The notes beneath the pieces are model-generated. The model searched no databases. It was not told where the DNA came from and saw only the letters and a list, made by a program, of their open reading frames with translations. Below, piece by piece: positions 7,840-16,395 of a stretch of 44,904 bases of DNA. Every line of letters begins with the position of its first letter. Positions within the stretch are counted from its first letter, which is position 1. This DNA comes from Anthropogastromicrobium sp963626545. Lineage in GTDB: Bacteria; Bacillota; Clostridia; Lachnospirales; Lachnospiraceae. The DNA lies in NCBI GenBank assembly GCA_963626545.1, contig CAVFYJ010000015.1, forward strand, positions 1 to 44,904. The letters are read 5' to 3'. The position numbers were made by a program, and so were the translations under genes.

Positions 7840-9435
7840 ATGAAAATTAGTGAATTACTGCAGCGCATTGACTATGCAGTATTGCAGGGTGATTTTTCTG
7901 GTGAGGTAACGGGTATTTGTCATGATAACCGTATGCTTCAGGAAGGAGATGCCTTTATCTGTATCGCAGGCGCACGTTTTGATACACATACGATGGCAAA
8001 GGAACTGGCAAAAAAGGCGGCACTTCTTGTTGTTGAAAAGCCAGTTGAGCTAGACAAAGACTGTAAAACTACAGTTGTGCAGGTCGCATCTACCAGAGAT
8101 GTAGTAGCAGCACTCGCAGCAGCTTTTTATGGCTATCCATCTGAAAAGATGGTCTGCATCGGCATCACCGGCTCAAAGGGAAAAACGACTTGCACCCATA
8201 TGATGGCCGATATTTTGCGTGCAGCGGGCTATCTGACGGGAACCATCGGCACAAACGGTGCGATTCTTCCGGCAGGATGCGATCATGCTGTGTGGGGCTC
8301 CGACAAATATAGCTATGCACCATGCAATGAGACGCCGGGCTATGACTGCTATGAGTTAAACAATACGACACCGGATCCGATGGAGCTGCAGATGTATCTG
8401 GCAATGATGGCAAAAGCTGGCTGTACCCATGTTGTTTTGGAGGTTTCTTCACAGGGAATGAAGCAAAAACGTGTGGCAACCGTAGATTTTGCGTATGGTG
8501 TATGGACCAATATCGAGACTGGTGATCACATCGGACCGAATGAGCATAAGGATTTCGAGGAATATCTGTACTGTAAGGCGATGTTATTAAATCAGAGTCG
8601 CCGCGCGTATGTAAATTGTGATGATCGTCATCTGGATGCCTTTATGAAATATGTAACCTTGAGTGATGGCTTAAATGGTGGCAAAAAGCAGGTATTCTAT
8701 TACGGAGAAGGCAAAAAGGCCGATTATCGCATTGACAATTTAAAGAAGAGTGAAAATGGCGTGCTTGAGGCACCGGGAATTGAGTTTACGATGAGTGGTG
8801 CGCTGGATGCTGACATTCAGGTTAATCTGCCGGGGGATTTCAACATGTACAATGCGGCAGCGGCAGTTGCCATTGCACACGATATGGGCATTTCAACGGA
8901 TGTGATCAATAAGGGATTGACACATTTAAAGATTCGTGGTCGCTTTGATATTGTGTTTAACAATGGTCACTTTGCGGTATGCGTGGATTTTGCTCACAAT
9001 GGCTACAGCACAAGAAATCATCTTGAGGCACTGCGTGAGTATCACCCGAAGCGCATTGTTTGCGTGTTTGGTGCCGATGGAAATCGTTCCAAGTATCGCC
9101 GCTATGAGATGGGAGAGGCGAGTGCACTGCTTGCCGATTTGAGCATTGTTACTGCGGGTCATAACCGCTACGAGACATTTGATCAGATCTTTGCCGATAT
9201 CAAGATTGGTATCGACAAGGCACAGAAGGAAAAGGCTGAGCCGGTTTCTTATCTGGTTATTCCGAACCGTAAGGAAGCAATCCGCTATGCGATTGAGCAT
9301 GCACAAGAAGGCGATATGATTACCATTCTTGGACTGGGACATGAGAGCTATCAGGAAGAGAACGGAGTGAAGACGCCGCACAGTGATATCCAGTTTGCGG
9401 CGCAGTGCTGTAGGGAGTGCTATCCGCAAGAGTGA
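7840..9435 (+). CDS. MurE-like Mur ligase family protein
   Basis: A 531-residue ATP-dependent amide ligase related to UDP-MurNAc-tripeptide synthetase (MurE). Visible: an N-terminal UDP-binding-like domain with CHDNRMLQEGDAFI, the P-loop GITGSKGKTT (about residues 108-117), the NNTTPDPMELQ substrate region, EVSSQGMKQKR, a central domain with GDFNMYNAAAAVAIA, and a C-terminal domain with IRGRFD, VDFAHN and FGADGNRSKYRR. Two features differ from ordinary MurE: an extra stretch of roughly 25 residues between GTNGAILP and NNTTPDP, and GHNRYE where the diamino-acid-selecting DNPR motif normally lies. It may be a paralogue adding another amino acid or acting on another substrate. The ribosome binding site is weak. 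It stands alone rather than in a dcw cluster. Confidence 0.85.
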   Translation: MKISELLQRIDYAVLQGDFSGEVTGICHDNRMLQEGDAFICIAGARFDTHTMAKELAKKAALLVVEKPVELDKDCKTTVVQVASTRDVVAALAAAFYGYPSEKMVCIGITGSKGKTTCTHMMADILRAAGYLTGTIGTNGAILPAGCDHAVWGSDKYSYAPCNETPGYDCYELNNTTPDPMELQMYLAMMAKAGCTHVVLEVSSQGMKQKRVATVDFAYGVWTNIETGDHIGPNEHKDFEEYLYCKAMLLNQSRRAYVNCDDRHLDAFMKYVTLSDGLNGGKKQVFYYGEGKKADYRIDNLKKSENGVLEAPGIEFTMSGALDADIQVNLPGDFNMYNAAAAVAIAHDMGISTDVINKGLTHLKIRGRFDIVFNNGHFAVCVDFAHNGYSTRNHLEALREYHPKRIVCVFGADGNRSKYRRYEMGEASALLADLSIVTAGHNRYETFDQIFADIKIGIDKAQKEKAEPVSYLVIPNRKEAIRYAIEHAQEGDMITILGLGHESYQEENGVKTPHSDIQFAAQCCRECYPQE

Positions 9436-9438
9436 GGT

Positions 9439-9666
9439 GTGGCTTGCTTAGGTGGAACGGAAATCATCATTCAGGAAGGCAAGCTACTGAATCGAGAGAT
9501 ATTGTCCAGTGGTACAGCAGAAGGAATTGATGTTGCAATGTTCCTTGCTGCAATGGCGGCAAAAGAGAGCAACTTCTATAATCACAGATGTTGTCTACGA
9601 AGGGTCGTTCGTCAACTAACCGGGTTGCATAGTACCGAATGCGATTGCGATTCATTGGAGAAATAA
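9439..9666 (+). pseudogene. Possible decayed ORF (75 codons)
   Basis: A GTG-started reading frame begins 3 bases after the Mur ligase stop codon. The first half (residues 6-42, with LLNREILSSGTAEGIDVAMF) looks protein-like and faintly recalls the signature region of SMC/ABC-type ATPases. The second half (Cys- and Arg-rich) does not look like a folded protein. The neighbouring frame after about 9562 reads a plausible ITDVVYEGSFVN and then a stop. This suggests a frameshifted and truncated remnant rather than an intact small gene. I cannot assign a family with confidence. Together with the promoter at 9669 it accounts for most of the 413-base gap between the Mur ligase and miaB. Confidence 0.35.
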
Positions 9667-9668
9667 CC

Positions 9669-9697
9669 TTGACATTTTAAAAAGCTAAGTGTAATAT
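9669..9697 (+). promoter_or_regulatory. Promoter for the miaB-mutS-mutL region
   Basis: TTGACA (9669-9674), a 17-base spacer and TAATAT (9692-9697) give a near-consensus sigma-A promoter. The leader to miaB would be about 145 bases, A-rich, with no clear structure seen. Confidence 0.75.
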
Positions 9698-9848
9698 ACA
9701 ATGTGTCTTTTTATCTATTTGATGAGAATATACAGGAAAGAATGAAAAGTAAAACATAAAGTAGAGTAAAAAAGTAGAATTAAAAAATCTACAAACATCT
9801 ACAAATGAATAAAACCAAAGAAACAAAAACAGCGCTGAAAGGATAACT

Positions 9849-11333
9849 ATGAGTATAGATTTGAGAAACGTTTCCGATTTAACCGGAATTGATATCAACA
9901 TGGTAGATACGACTGTTCCGGCACCGGAGACGGAACCGAACAGACAGCTCTATTTCATGGCGAAGGACAGAGAATATGTAAAACAGAAGTCTGAAGAGCT
10001 GGGAAGAAGCCTGAGTGTTCATATTGCCACATTTGGCTGCCAGATGAACGCAAAGGACTCTGAAAAACTGCTTGGTGTTTTGGAGCAGATCGGATACGAG
10101 GAGACAGAGGATGAGAAAGCTGCCGATTTTTTGATCATGAATACCTGTACCGTGCGTGAGAATGCAAATCAGAAGGTATATGGTCATTTAGGCATGTATC
10201 AGGGCAGAAAGAAGAATGCACCGCACCGTATGCTTGCTATCTGCGGATGCATGATGCAGGAGCCGGATGAGGTTGCAAAGATTCGCAGCAGCTATCGCTT
10301 TGTTGATATTGTATTTGGAACCCATAACATATTTAAACTTGCAGAGCTGTTGTATCAGGCATTTACCAAAAAAGAGCAGGTAATTGACGTATGGGAAGGA
10401 ACCGACCAGATCGTTGAGGATCTTCCTGCTGTCCGTAAATATACCTTTAAGTGTGGTGTCAATATCATGTATGGCTGCAATAACTTCTGCAGCTACTGCA
10501 TCGTGCCGTATGTGCGCGGAAGAGAGCGAAGCAGACAGCCAGAGGATATTATTAAGGAAATCAAGCAGTTAGTAGCCGATGGCGTAGTAGAGGTTATGCT
10601 TCTGGGTCAGAATGTAAATTCCTACGGAAAGACACTTGAGCATCCGATTACATTTGCACAGCTGTTACAGCAGGTTGAGCAGATTGAAGGCCTGCGCTGG
10701 ATTCGTTTCATGACTTCCCATCCGAAGGACTTATCGGATGAACTGATCGAAGTGATGAAAAATTCTAAGAAGATTTGCCGTCACCTGCATCTGCCGCTTC
10801 AGTCTGGAAGCAGCCGCATTTTAAAGCGCATGAACCGCAAGTATGACAAGGAGCAGTATTTGGAGTTGGCAATGAAGCTTCGCCGTGAGATTCCAGATCT
10901 TTCTTTGACTACAGATATCATTGTAGGCTTCCCAGGTGAGACCGAAGAAGATTTCGAGGATACAATGGATGTTGTGCGCAAGGTGCAGTATGACAGTGCG
11001 TTTACTTTCATTTATTCCAAGCGTACCGGGACACCGGCGGCAGCAATGGACGATCAGGTGCCAGAGGATGTGGTAAAGGATCGTTTTAACCGCCTGTTAA
11101 AGCTGGTTCAGTCCATCGCAACGACTCAGTGCAGCCGCGATACCGGAAAGACACTCGAGGTATTGGTAGAGGAAGTAAATGAGAAAGATCCATCCATGGT
11201 ATCTGGACGTCTCAGCAACAACACGATGGTTCATTTCAAGGGAGATTGTTCTTTAATCGGAACGATCTGCAAAGTAAAACTGATAGAGTCCAAAGGCTTC
11301 TATTATTTAGGGGAGCTTGTGGAACAGGCATAA
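9849..11333 (+). CDS. miaB: tRNA-2-methylthio-N6-isopentenyladenosine(37) synthase MiaB
   Basis: A 494-residue radical-SAM methylthiotransferase that converts isopentenyl-A37 to its 2-methylthio form in tRNAs reading U-starting codons. It carries two iron-sulfur clusters. The N-terminal UPF0004 domain shows TFGCQMN (Cys64) and NTCTVREN. The radical-SAM core has GCNNFCSYCIVPYVRGRERSR with Cys210, Cys214 and Cys217. A C-terminal TRAM domain ends near LIESKGFYYLGEL. The IVPYVRGRERSR text separates MiaB from MtaB and RimO. An N-terminal tail of about 50 residues precedes the UPF0004 domain. AAAGGA lies ahead of the ATG. MiaA, which makes its substrate, is encoded in the same cluster after mutS and mutL, an order common in Firmicutes. 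Confidence 0.97.
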   Translation: MSIDLRNVSDLTGIDINMVDTTVPAPETEPNRQLYFMAKDREYVKQKSEELGRSLSVHIATFGCQMNAKDSEKLLGVLEQIGYEETEDEKAADFLIMNTCTVRENANQKVYGHLGMYQGRKKNAPHRMLAICGCMMQEPDEVAKIRSSYRFVDIVFGTHNIFKLAELLYQAFTKKEQVIDVWEGTDQIVEDLPAVRKYTFKCGVNIMYGCNNFCSYCIVPYVRGRERSRQPEDIIKEIKQLVADGVVEVMLLGQNVNSYGKTLEHPITFAQLLQQVEQIEGLRWIRFMTSHPKDLSDELIEVMKNSKKICRHLHLPLQSGSSRILKRMNRKYDKEQYLELAMKLRREIPDLSLTTDIIVGFPGETEEDFEDTMDVVRKVQYDSAFTFIYSKRTGTPAAAMDDQVPEDVVKDRFNRLLKLVQSIATTQCSRDTGKTLEVLVEEVNEKDPSMVSGRLSNNTMVHFKGDCSLIGTICKVKLIESKGFYYLGELVEQA

Positions 11334-11354
11334 CATAAGATAAATAGAGGGGAT

Positions 11355-11386
11355 GATAGCGGCTGACGGTTACGATAGCCGCTATC
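11355..11386 (+). other. Inverted repeat between miaB and mutS
   Basis: Perfect 10-base arms GATAGCGGCT (11355-11364) and AGCCGCTATC (11377-11386) enclose a 12-base loop. There is no T tract, so it is not a normal terminator. It may be an RNA stability or processing stem, or an operator. Confidence 0.6.
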
Positions 11387-11413
11387 AGACTGTTATTAGA
11401 GAGGCAAAAACAA

Positions 11414-14074
11414 ATGGAGATCAACAGGGCGAAATTGTCGCCGATGATGCAGAAATACTTTGAGACAAAAGATGAGTATCCGGGCTGTATCTTATTTTAC
11501 AGACTGGGTGACTTCTATGAGATGTTTTTTGATGATGCAATCGCTGCGTCAAAGGCACTGGAGATTACGTTAACAGGAAAAGAATGCGGCTTGGAGGAGC
11601 GTGCGCCGATGTGTGGCGTTCCGTATCATGCAGCCGATAATTATATAGATCGTCTGGTCCAGAAGGGCTATCGTGTGGCCATTGCAGAGCAGATGGAGGA
11701 TCCAAAATTAGCGAAGGGCTTGGTAAAGCGTGAGGTAATCCGAGTTGTAACGCCGGGAACAATTTACGATAATAGGGCACTTGATGAGACAAAGAATAAC
11801 TATTTGATGTCAATTGCCTATGTGGGCGGCATCTATGGTGTTAGTACCTGCGATGTTTCCACGGGTGAATTTTATCTGACCGAGTTGAAAACAAAAGAGC
11901 AGTTAGAGGACGAGCTGTTTAAATTTACTCCGGCAGAAGTACTTTGCAACGATTTATTTGAGTTAAGTGGAGAAAATCTGGATGAGCTAAAAGAACGTTT
12001 GCATTTTACCGTGTCCACGCCAGATTCCTGGTATTATAAGGAAGACAATGCAAAGAAAATTTTGCTGGAGCATTTCCATACAAACTCCCTCCTTGGAATC
12101 GGTCTGGAGGATTACGATGCCGGAATGATATCCGCCGGTGCGCTGATGCAGTATCTGTACGATACGCAGAAAAGCACAATGCCTCATATCACAAACATTC
12201 AGCCGTACACAACAGGCTGTTACATGATTGTGGATACGTCCACGCGCCGCAATCTGGAGCTGACAGAGACGCTTCGCGAGAAGGAAAAGCGCGGAAGTCT
12301 TCTGTGGGTACTCGATAAGACAAAGACGGCAATGGGTGCGAGACTGCTTCGCAGCTTTATTGAGCAGCCGTTGATCGACCGTGCGATGATCTTAAAGAGA
12401 CAGGAAGCGATTGAAGAGCTTTTAAATGAATATGTGACAAGAGAAGAGATTCGCGAATATCTTCAGCCAGTTTACGATTTGGAACGTCTGGCAGGTCGTA
12501 TCAGCTACAAGACCGCAAACCCGAGAGATTTGCTTGCATTTGCAGCATCACTTCGGATGCTTCCGCCGATCAAACAGCAGCTTGCAGGCTTTAAGGGCGC
12601 ACTGTTAAAGGAATTGTATGAAAATCTTGACACGTTGGAAGATCTCGAAAGCTTGATCAGCAGCGCAATTGCAGAAGATCCGCCGCTTGTCATCCGCGAG
12701 GGCGGAATCATTAAAGATGGTTACAACGAAGATGTAGATAAGCTGCGCCGTTCAAAGACAGAGGGAAAGACATGGCTGTCTGAACTTGAGGCAAAGGAGC
12801 GCGAGCGTACCGGAATCAAGACACTTCGCGTTCGCTACAACAAAGTATTCGGTTATTATATCGAAGTAACCAATTCCTTTAAGGATATGGTACCGGAGGA
12901 TTATACGAGAAAGCAGACCCTTACCAATGCAGAGCGATTTATCACGCAGGAGTTAAAGGAGCTTGAAGATATGATTCTTGGCGCGGAAGATAAATTGTCT
13001 GCGCTTGAATATGATCTTTTCTGTGATGTAAGAGACCGTGTAGCTTCCCAGGTCGAGCGCATTCAAAAGACGGCAAGAGCCATTGCACTTCTTGATGTTA
13101 TGGCATCGCTGTCATTTGTCGCAGAGCGCCAGAATTATGTAAAGCCGCAGATCAACGAGAAGGGCATTCTTGAGATTAAGAGTGGACGTCATCCGGTCGT
13201 AGAGCAGGTCATTCCAAACGATATGTTTGTGGCAAATGATGTACTGCTCGACAATGGAAAAAATCGTATTTCGATTATCACTGGTCCGAATATGGCTGGA
13301 AAATCGACCTATATGCGTCAGGTGGCATTGATTGCGCTGATGGCGCAGATCGGAAGCTTTGTTCCGGCAAAGTCTGCAAATATTTGTATCAGCGACCGCA
13401 TTTTCACCAGAGTCGGTGCGTCCGATGATTTGGCGTCCGGTCAGAGTACCTTTATGGTAGAAATGAACGAGGTGGCTAATATTTTGCGCCATGCGACGAA
13501 GAAGAGTTTGATTATCTTAGATGAGATTGGACGAGGAACGAGTACCTATGATGGTATGAGCATTGCATGGGCGGTTGTTGAGTACATTGCCGATACCAGA
13601 CAGCTCGGCGCGAAGACATTGTTTGCAACGCATTATCATGAGCTGACGGAGCTGGAGGGTGCGTTAAATGGTGTCAATAACTATTGCATCGCGGTTAAAG
13701 AGCAGGGCGATGATATTGTTTTCTTGAGAAAGATCGTAAAGGGCGGCGCAGACCGCAGCTACGGAATTCAGGTTGCAAAGCTTGCTGGTGTTCCAGATCG
13801 CGTCATCAATCGTGCAAAGGAATTGGTTGAGGAGCTGACGGATGCAGACATTGCGGCGCGCGCAAGAGAGATTGCCCAGATGCAGGCAACACCGTCCAAA
13901 AAGCGTGTGTCCAGACCGGATGAGGTCGATGCCAATCAGCTGACGCTTTTTGATACCGTAAAGGACGATTCGATTATTGAAGAGATCAAGAAGCTTGAAA
14001 TTGCGAATATGACGCCGCTCGATGCACTTAACACACTGTATCGAATGCAGGCAACTTTAAAGAATCGGATCTAG
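11414..14074 (+). CDS. mutS: DNA mismatch repair protein MutS
   Basis: An 886-residue mismatch-recognition ATPase. The N-terminal mismatch-binding domain carries GDFYEMF (the Phe-x-Glu that wedges into the mismatch, near residues 36-40). Connector, lever and clamp regions follow. The ATPase domain shows GPNMAGKSTYMRQ (Walker A, about residues 624-632), STFMVEMNE, LIILDEIGRGTSTYDG (Walker B and signature) and FATHYHEL. The C-terminal tail carries LTLF, a possible beta-clamp-binding motif, at about residues 837-840. Length is typical. AGAGAGG (11398-11404) precedes the ATG. It works with MutL, encoded 92 bases downstream. Confidence 0.98.
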   Translation: MEINRAKLSPMMQKYFETKDEYPGCILFYRLGDFYEMFFDDAIAASKALEITLTGKECGLEERAPMCGVPYHAADNYIDRLVQKGYRVAIAEQMEDPKLAKGLVKREVIRVVTPGTIYDNRALDETKNNYLMSIAYVGGIYGVSTCDVSTGEFYLTELKTKEQLEDELFKFTPAEVLCNDLFELSGENLDELKERLHFTVSTPDSWYYKEDNAKKILLEHFHTNSLLGIGLEDYDAGMISAGALMQYLYDTQKSTMPHITNIQPYTTGCYMIVDTSTRRNLELTETLREKEKRGSLLWVLDKTKTAMGARLLRSFIEQPLIDRAMILKRQEAIEELLNEYVTREEIREYLQPVYDLERLAGRISYKTANPRDLLAFAASLRMLPPIKQQLAGFKGALLKELYENLDTLEDLESLISSAIAEDPPLVIREGGIIKDGYNEDVDKLRRSKTEGKTWLSELEAKERERTGIKTLRVRYNKVFGYYIEVTNSFKDMVPEDYTRKQTLTNAERFITQELKELEDMILGAEDKLSALEYDLFCDVRDRVASQVERIQKTARAIALLDVMASLSFVAERQNYVKPQINEKGILEIKSGRHPVVEQVIPNDMFVANDVLLDNGKNRISIITGPNMAGKSTYMRQVALIALMAQIGSFVPAKSANICISDRIFTRVGASDDLASGQSTFMVEMNEVANILRHATKKSLIILDEIGRGTSTYDGMSIAWAVVEYIADTRQLGAKTLFATHYHELTELEGALNGVNNYCIAVKEQGDDIVFLRKIVKGGADRSYGIQVAKLAGVPDRVINRAKELVEELTDADIAARAREIAQMQATPSKKRVSRPDEVDANQLTLFDTVKDDSIIEEIKKLEIANMTPLDALNTLYRMQATLKNRI

Positions 14075-14166
14075 TACTTCTAAAGTAAAAAGCTACGTAG
14101 CAATCCGTGGGAAGTATCAAAAATAGAAAAAACAGAAAAACAAAAAATATACAAAGGAGGTCTGCA

Positions 14167-16317
14167 ATGCCAGAAATACAATTGCTCGATCAGGCGACAA
14201 TTAATCAGATTGCAGCAGGAGAGGTCATTGACAGGCCTTCTTCTGTTGTAAAAGAGCTGTTGGAAAATGCGATTGATGCAAAAGCAACGGCGATTACCGT
14301 TGAAATCAAGGAAGGCGGAATCAGCTTTATCCGTATTACCGATAATGGCTGTGGAATTGACAAGAATCAGGTGCGCATGGCATTTAAGCGTCACGCGACC
14401 AGCAAGCTTCATACAATAGAGGATCTGCTTGACATTGGTTCTCTTGGCTTTCGCGGTGAGGCACTTTCGAGTATTGCAGCCATTGCACAGGTAGAGTTGA
14501 TCACAAAACCGCCGGAATCCATGCTTGGTGTTTCGTATCAAATCGAGGATGGCGAGGAAAAAAGCCTGACAGAAATCGGTGCGCCGGATGGTACGACGAT
14601 ACTGGTGCGAAATCTGTTTTACCATGTGCCAGCCAGAAAAAAGTTTTTGAAAACGGCAGCGACAGAGGGAAACTATATCAACCAATTGATGGAAAATATG
14701 GCGATGCTGCGCCCAGATATTTCCATGCGCTTTATCAACGCTGGTCAAAATAAGCTCTATACGAGTGGAAATGGCCGCCTGAAGGATTTGATCTATACGA
14801 TTTATGGAAGAGAAATCTCATCTAACGTATTAGAGATTCACTATGAGTGCCCGCTGTTTTCGGTGACGGGCTACCTTGGTAAGCCGATTATCTCACGAGG
14901 AAATCGAACCTTTGAAAATTATTATATCAATGGACGATTTGTAAAGAGCCGTCTGATTGCGGCTGCGATTGAACAGGCATATAAGCCATTTATGATGCAG
15001 CATCGCTATCCGTTTACGGTGCTTCACATTAAGATTCAGCCGGAATTGATTGATGTCAATGTCCATCCGGCAAAGATGGAGGTTCGTTTCCAGCGGGAAA
15101 ATGAGGTGTATGATCTTTTAACGGCAGCGATTGAAAATACGCTTCGCGGTAAGGAATTTATTCCAGATGTCAGCGATGATGGAAAAGCAAAAAAAGAAGT
15201 TGATGATAGTAAGAAAAAGTTTCCAGAGCCGTTCGAGCAGCGGCGCATTCAGGCGATGAAGGAAATCATTCCACAGCCACCAACAGAACAAAAAGCAACA
15301 GTTGCTAGGAAAAATTTGGTAGAACCTTCAACTGCTAGGAAAAATTTAGCAGAGCCTTCTGGCGTCTATAAGACCGAATCTGGTATGCATAGAAGAATTG
15401 GACAGGCAGAGCCTTCGTTATCAAAAGTAGCAGAAATGCAAAAGGACTCCGAACGATCAAAGTCATTTGAACAATCAAAGGATTCACAATCTTTAAGAAT
15501 ACAGGGGGCATTAAAAACCTCAAATCCAAGTGAGCAACCTGAAATTGAAGAGATATCTGAAAGAACAGAAAATGTTCAAACACTAGATCGCATCCAAGCA
15601 GCTGAAACAGTTCTAACACCAGATATCGCCCAAAATCAAGGAACACAAGAGACATCAGATATCATTTCGCAACAGGAAACACCAGCCAAGCCGGAGCAGC
15701 AGACGCTGTTTACCGAGCCGCTATTGTCCGAAAAGGCACGAATTCATCATCGCCTGATTGGGCAGCTGTTTGACACCTATTGGTTAATTCAGTATGGCAA
15801 TCAGCTTTACATCATGGATCAGCATGCCGCGCATGAGAAGGTAAATTATGAGCGCATGATGGCAGCATACCGAAAAAAGGAGCGCATCACGCAATTTGTG
15901 AGTCCGCCGATGATTGTTTCGCTGACAAGGGCAGAGGAAGCACTGTTAGAAGAATTTAAGGATGAGTTTGAGCGCATCGGCTTTACGATTGAGCCGTATG
16001 GCGGACGCGAGTATGCGATTAGCGAGGTTCCGGCAAACTTGTATGGAATCAATGAGAAAGAATTGTTTTTGGAGATGCTGTCTGGCCTTGAGGATCGAGG
16101 AACAATGCCGCCGTCCGAACTGATTGCGTCAAAGCTTGCTTCTATGTCGTGCAAGGCGGCGATTAAGGGTGGCCAAAAGATTTCGTTTCAAGAGGCCGAT
16201 GCGCTCGTGTCACAGCTGTTGACACTGGACAATCCGTATGCATGCCCACATGGAAGACCGACCATTATAACGATGACGAAATATGAGCTTGAAAAGAAAT
16301 TCAAACGAATTGTGTAA
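14167..16317 (+). CDS. mutL: DNA mismatch repair endonuclease MutL
   Basis: A 716-residue MutL. The ATG at 14167 is chosen over an upstream in-frame ATG because AAAGGAGG (14153-14160) precedes it and the product then starts like other MutL proteins. The N-terminal GHKL ATPase shows ELLENAIDA, DNGCGI and SLGFRGEALSS. A DVNVHPAK-type motif ends the transducer domain near residue 300. A low-complexity linker (about 345-515) contains a tandem duplication. The C-terminal domain has DQHAAHEKVNYE (Asp551), the DQHA(X)2E(X)4E nuclease motif, and CPHGRPT, so it should nick DNA itself, as in mutH-less bacteria. It follows mutS closely and precedes miaA by 78 bases. Confidence 0.97.
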   Translation: MPEIQLLDQATINQIAAGEVIDRPSSVVKELLENAIDAKATAITVEIKEGGISFIRITDNGCGIDKNQVRMAFKRHATSKLHTIEDLLDIGSLGFRGEALSSIAAIAQVELITKPPESMLGVSYQIEDGEEKSLTEIGAPDGTTILVRNLFYHVPARKKFLKTAATEGNYINQLMENMAMLRPDISMRFINAGQNKLYTSGNGRLKDLIYTIYGREISSNVLEIHYECPLFSVTGYLGKPIISRGNRTFENYYINGRFVKSRLIAAAIEQAYKPFMMQHRYPFTVLHIKIQPELIDVNVHPAKMEVRFQRENEVYDLLTAAIENTLRGKEFIPDVSDDGKAKKEVDDSKKKFPEPFEQRRIQAMKEIIPQPPTEQKATVARKNLVEPSTARKNLAEPSGVYKTESGMHRRIGQAEPSLSKVAEMQKDSERSKSFEQSKDSQSLRIQGALKTSNPSEQPEIEEISERTENVQTLDRIQAAETVLTPDIAQNQGTQETSDIISQQETPAKPEQQTLFTEPLLSEKARIHHRLIGQLFDTYWLIQYGNQLYIMDQHAAHEKVNYERMMAAYRKKERITQFVSPPMIVSLTRAEEALLEEFKDEFERIGFTIEPYGGREYAISEVPANLYGINEKELFLEMLSGLEDRGTMPPSELIASKLASMSCKAAIKGGQKISFQEADALVSQLLTLDNPYACPHGRPTIITMTKYELEKKFKRIV
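15304..15363 (+). repeat. 30-base tandem duplication inside mutL linker
   Basis: Two adjacent 30-base units (15304-15333 and 15334-15363) share the opening GCTAGGAAAAATTT and are otherwise similar. They encode two copies of ARKNL(V/A)EPS(T/G) in the disordered linker. The frame is kept. Confidence 0.8.
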
Positions 16318-16395
16318 TCGATCGTTTTCGAAAGTCTTTCCAATATCGTATAGTGTTATATTGTTTGGAAGTATCATAGAAGTTAGGAAGAAAAC

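Noticed and set aside
8926..9429. 167-codon minus-strand ORF opposite the Mur ligase
   Set aside because: Shadow of a conserved coding region with no recognisable protein features.
14075..14116. Nested palindromes (TACTTC/GAAGTA around GCTACGTAGC) between mutS and mutL
   Set aside because: Short stems with long spacers and no T tract; too weak to call a terminator or operator.
14080..14748. 222-codon minus-strand ORF opposite mutL
   Set aside because: It is the reverse-strand shadow of the highly conserved MutL ATPase region, is Cys/Arg-rich without motifs, and has no ribosome binding site of note.
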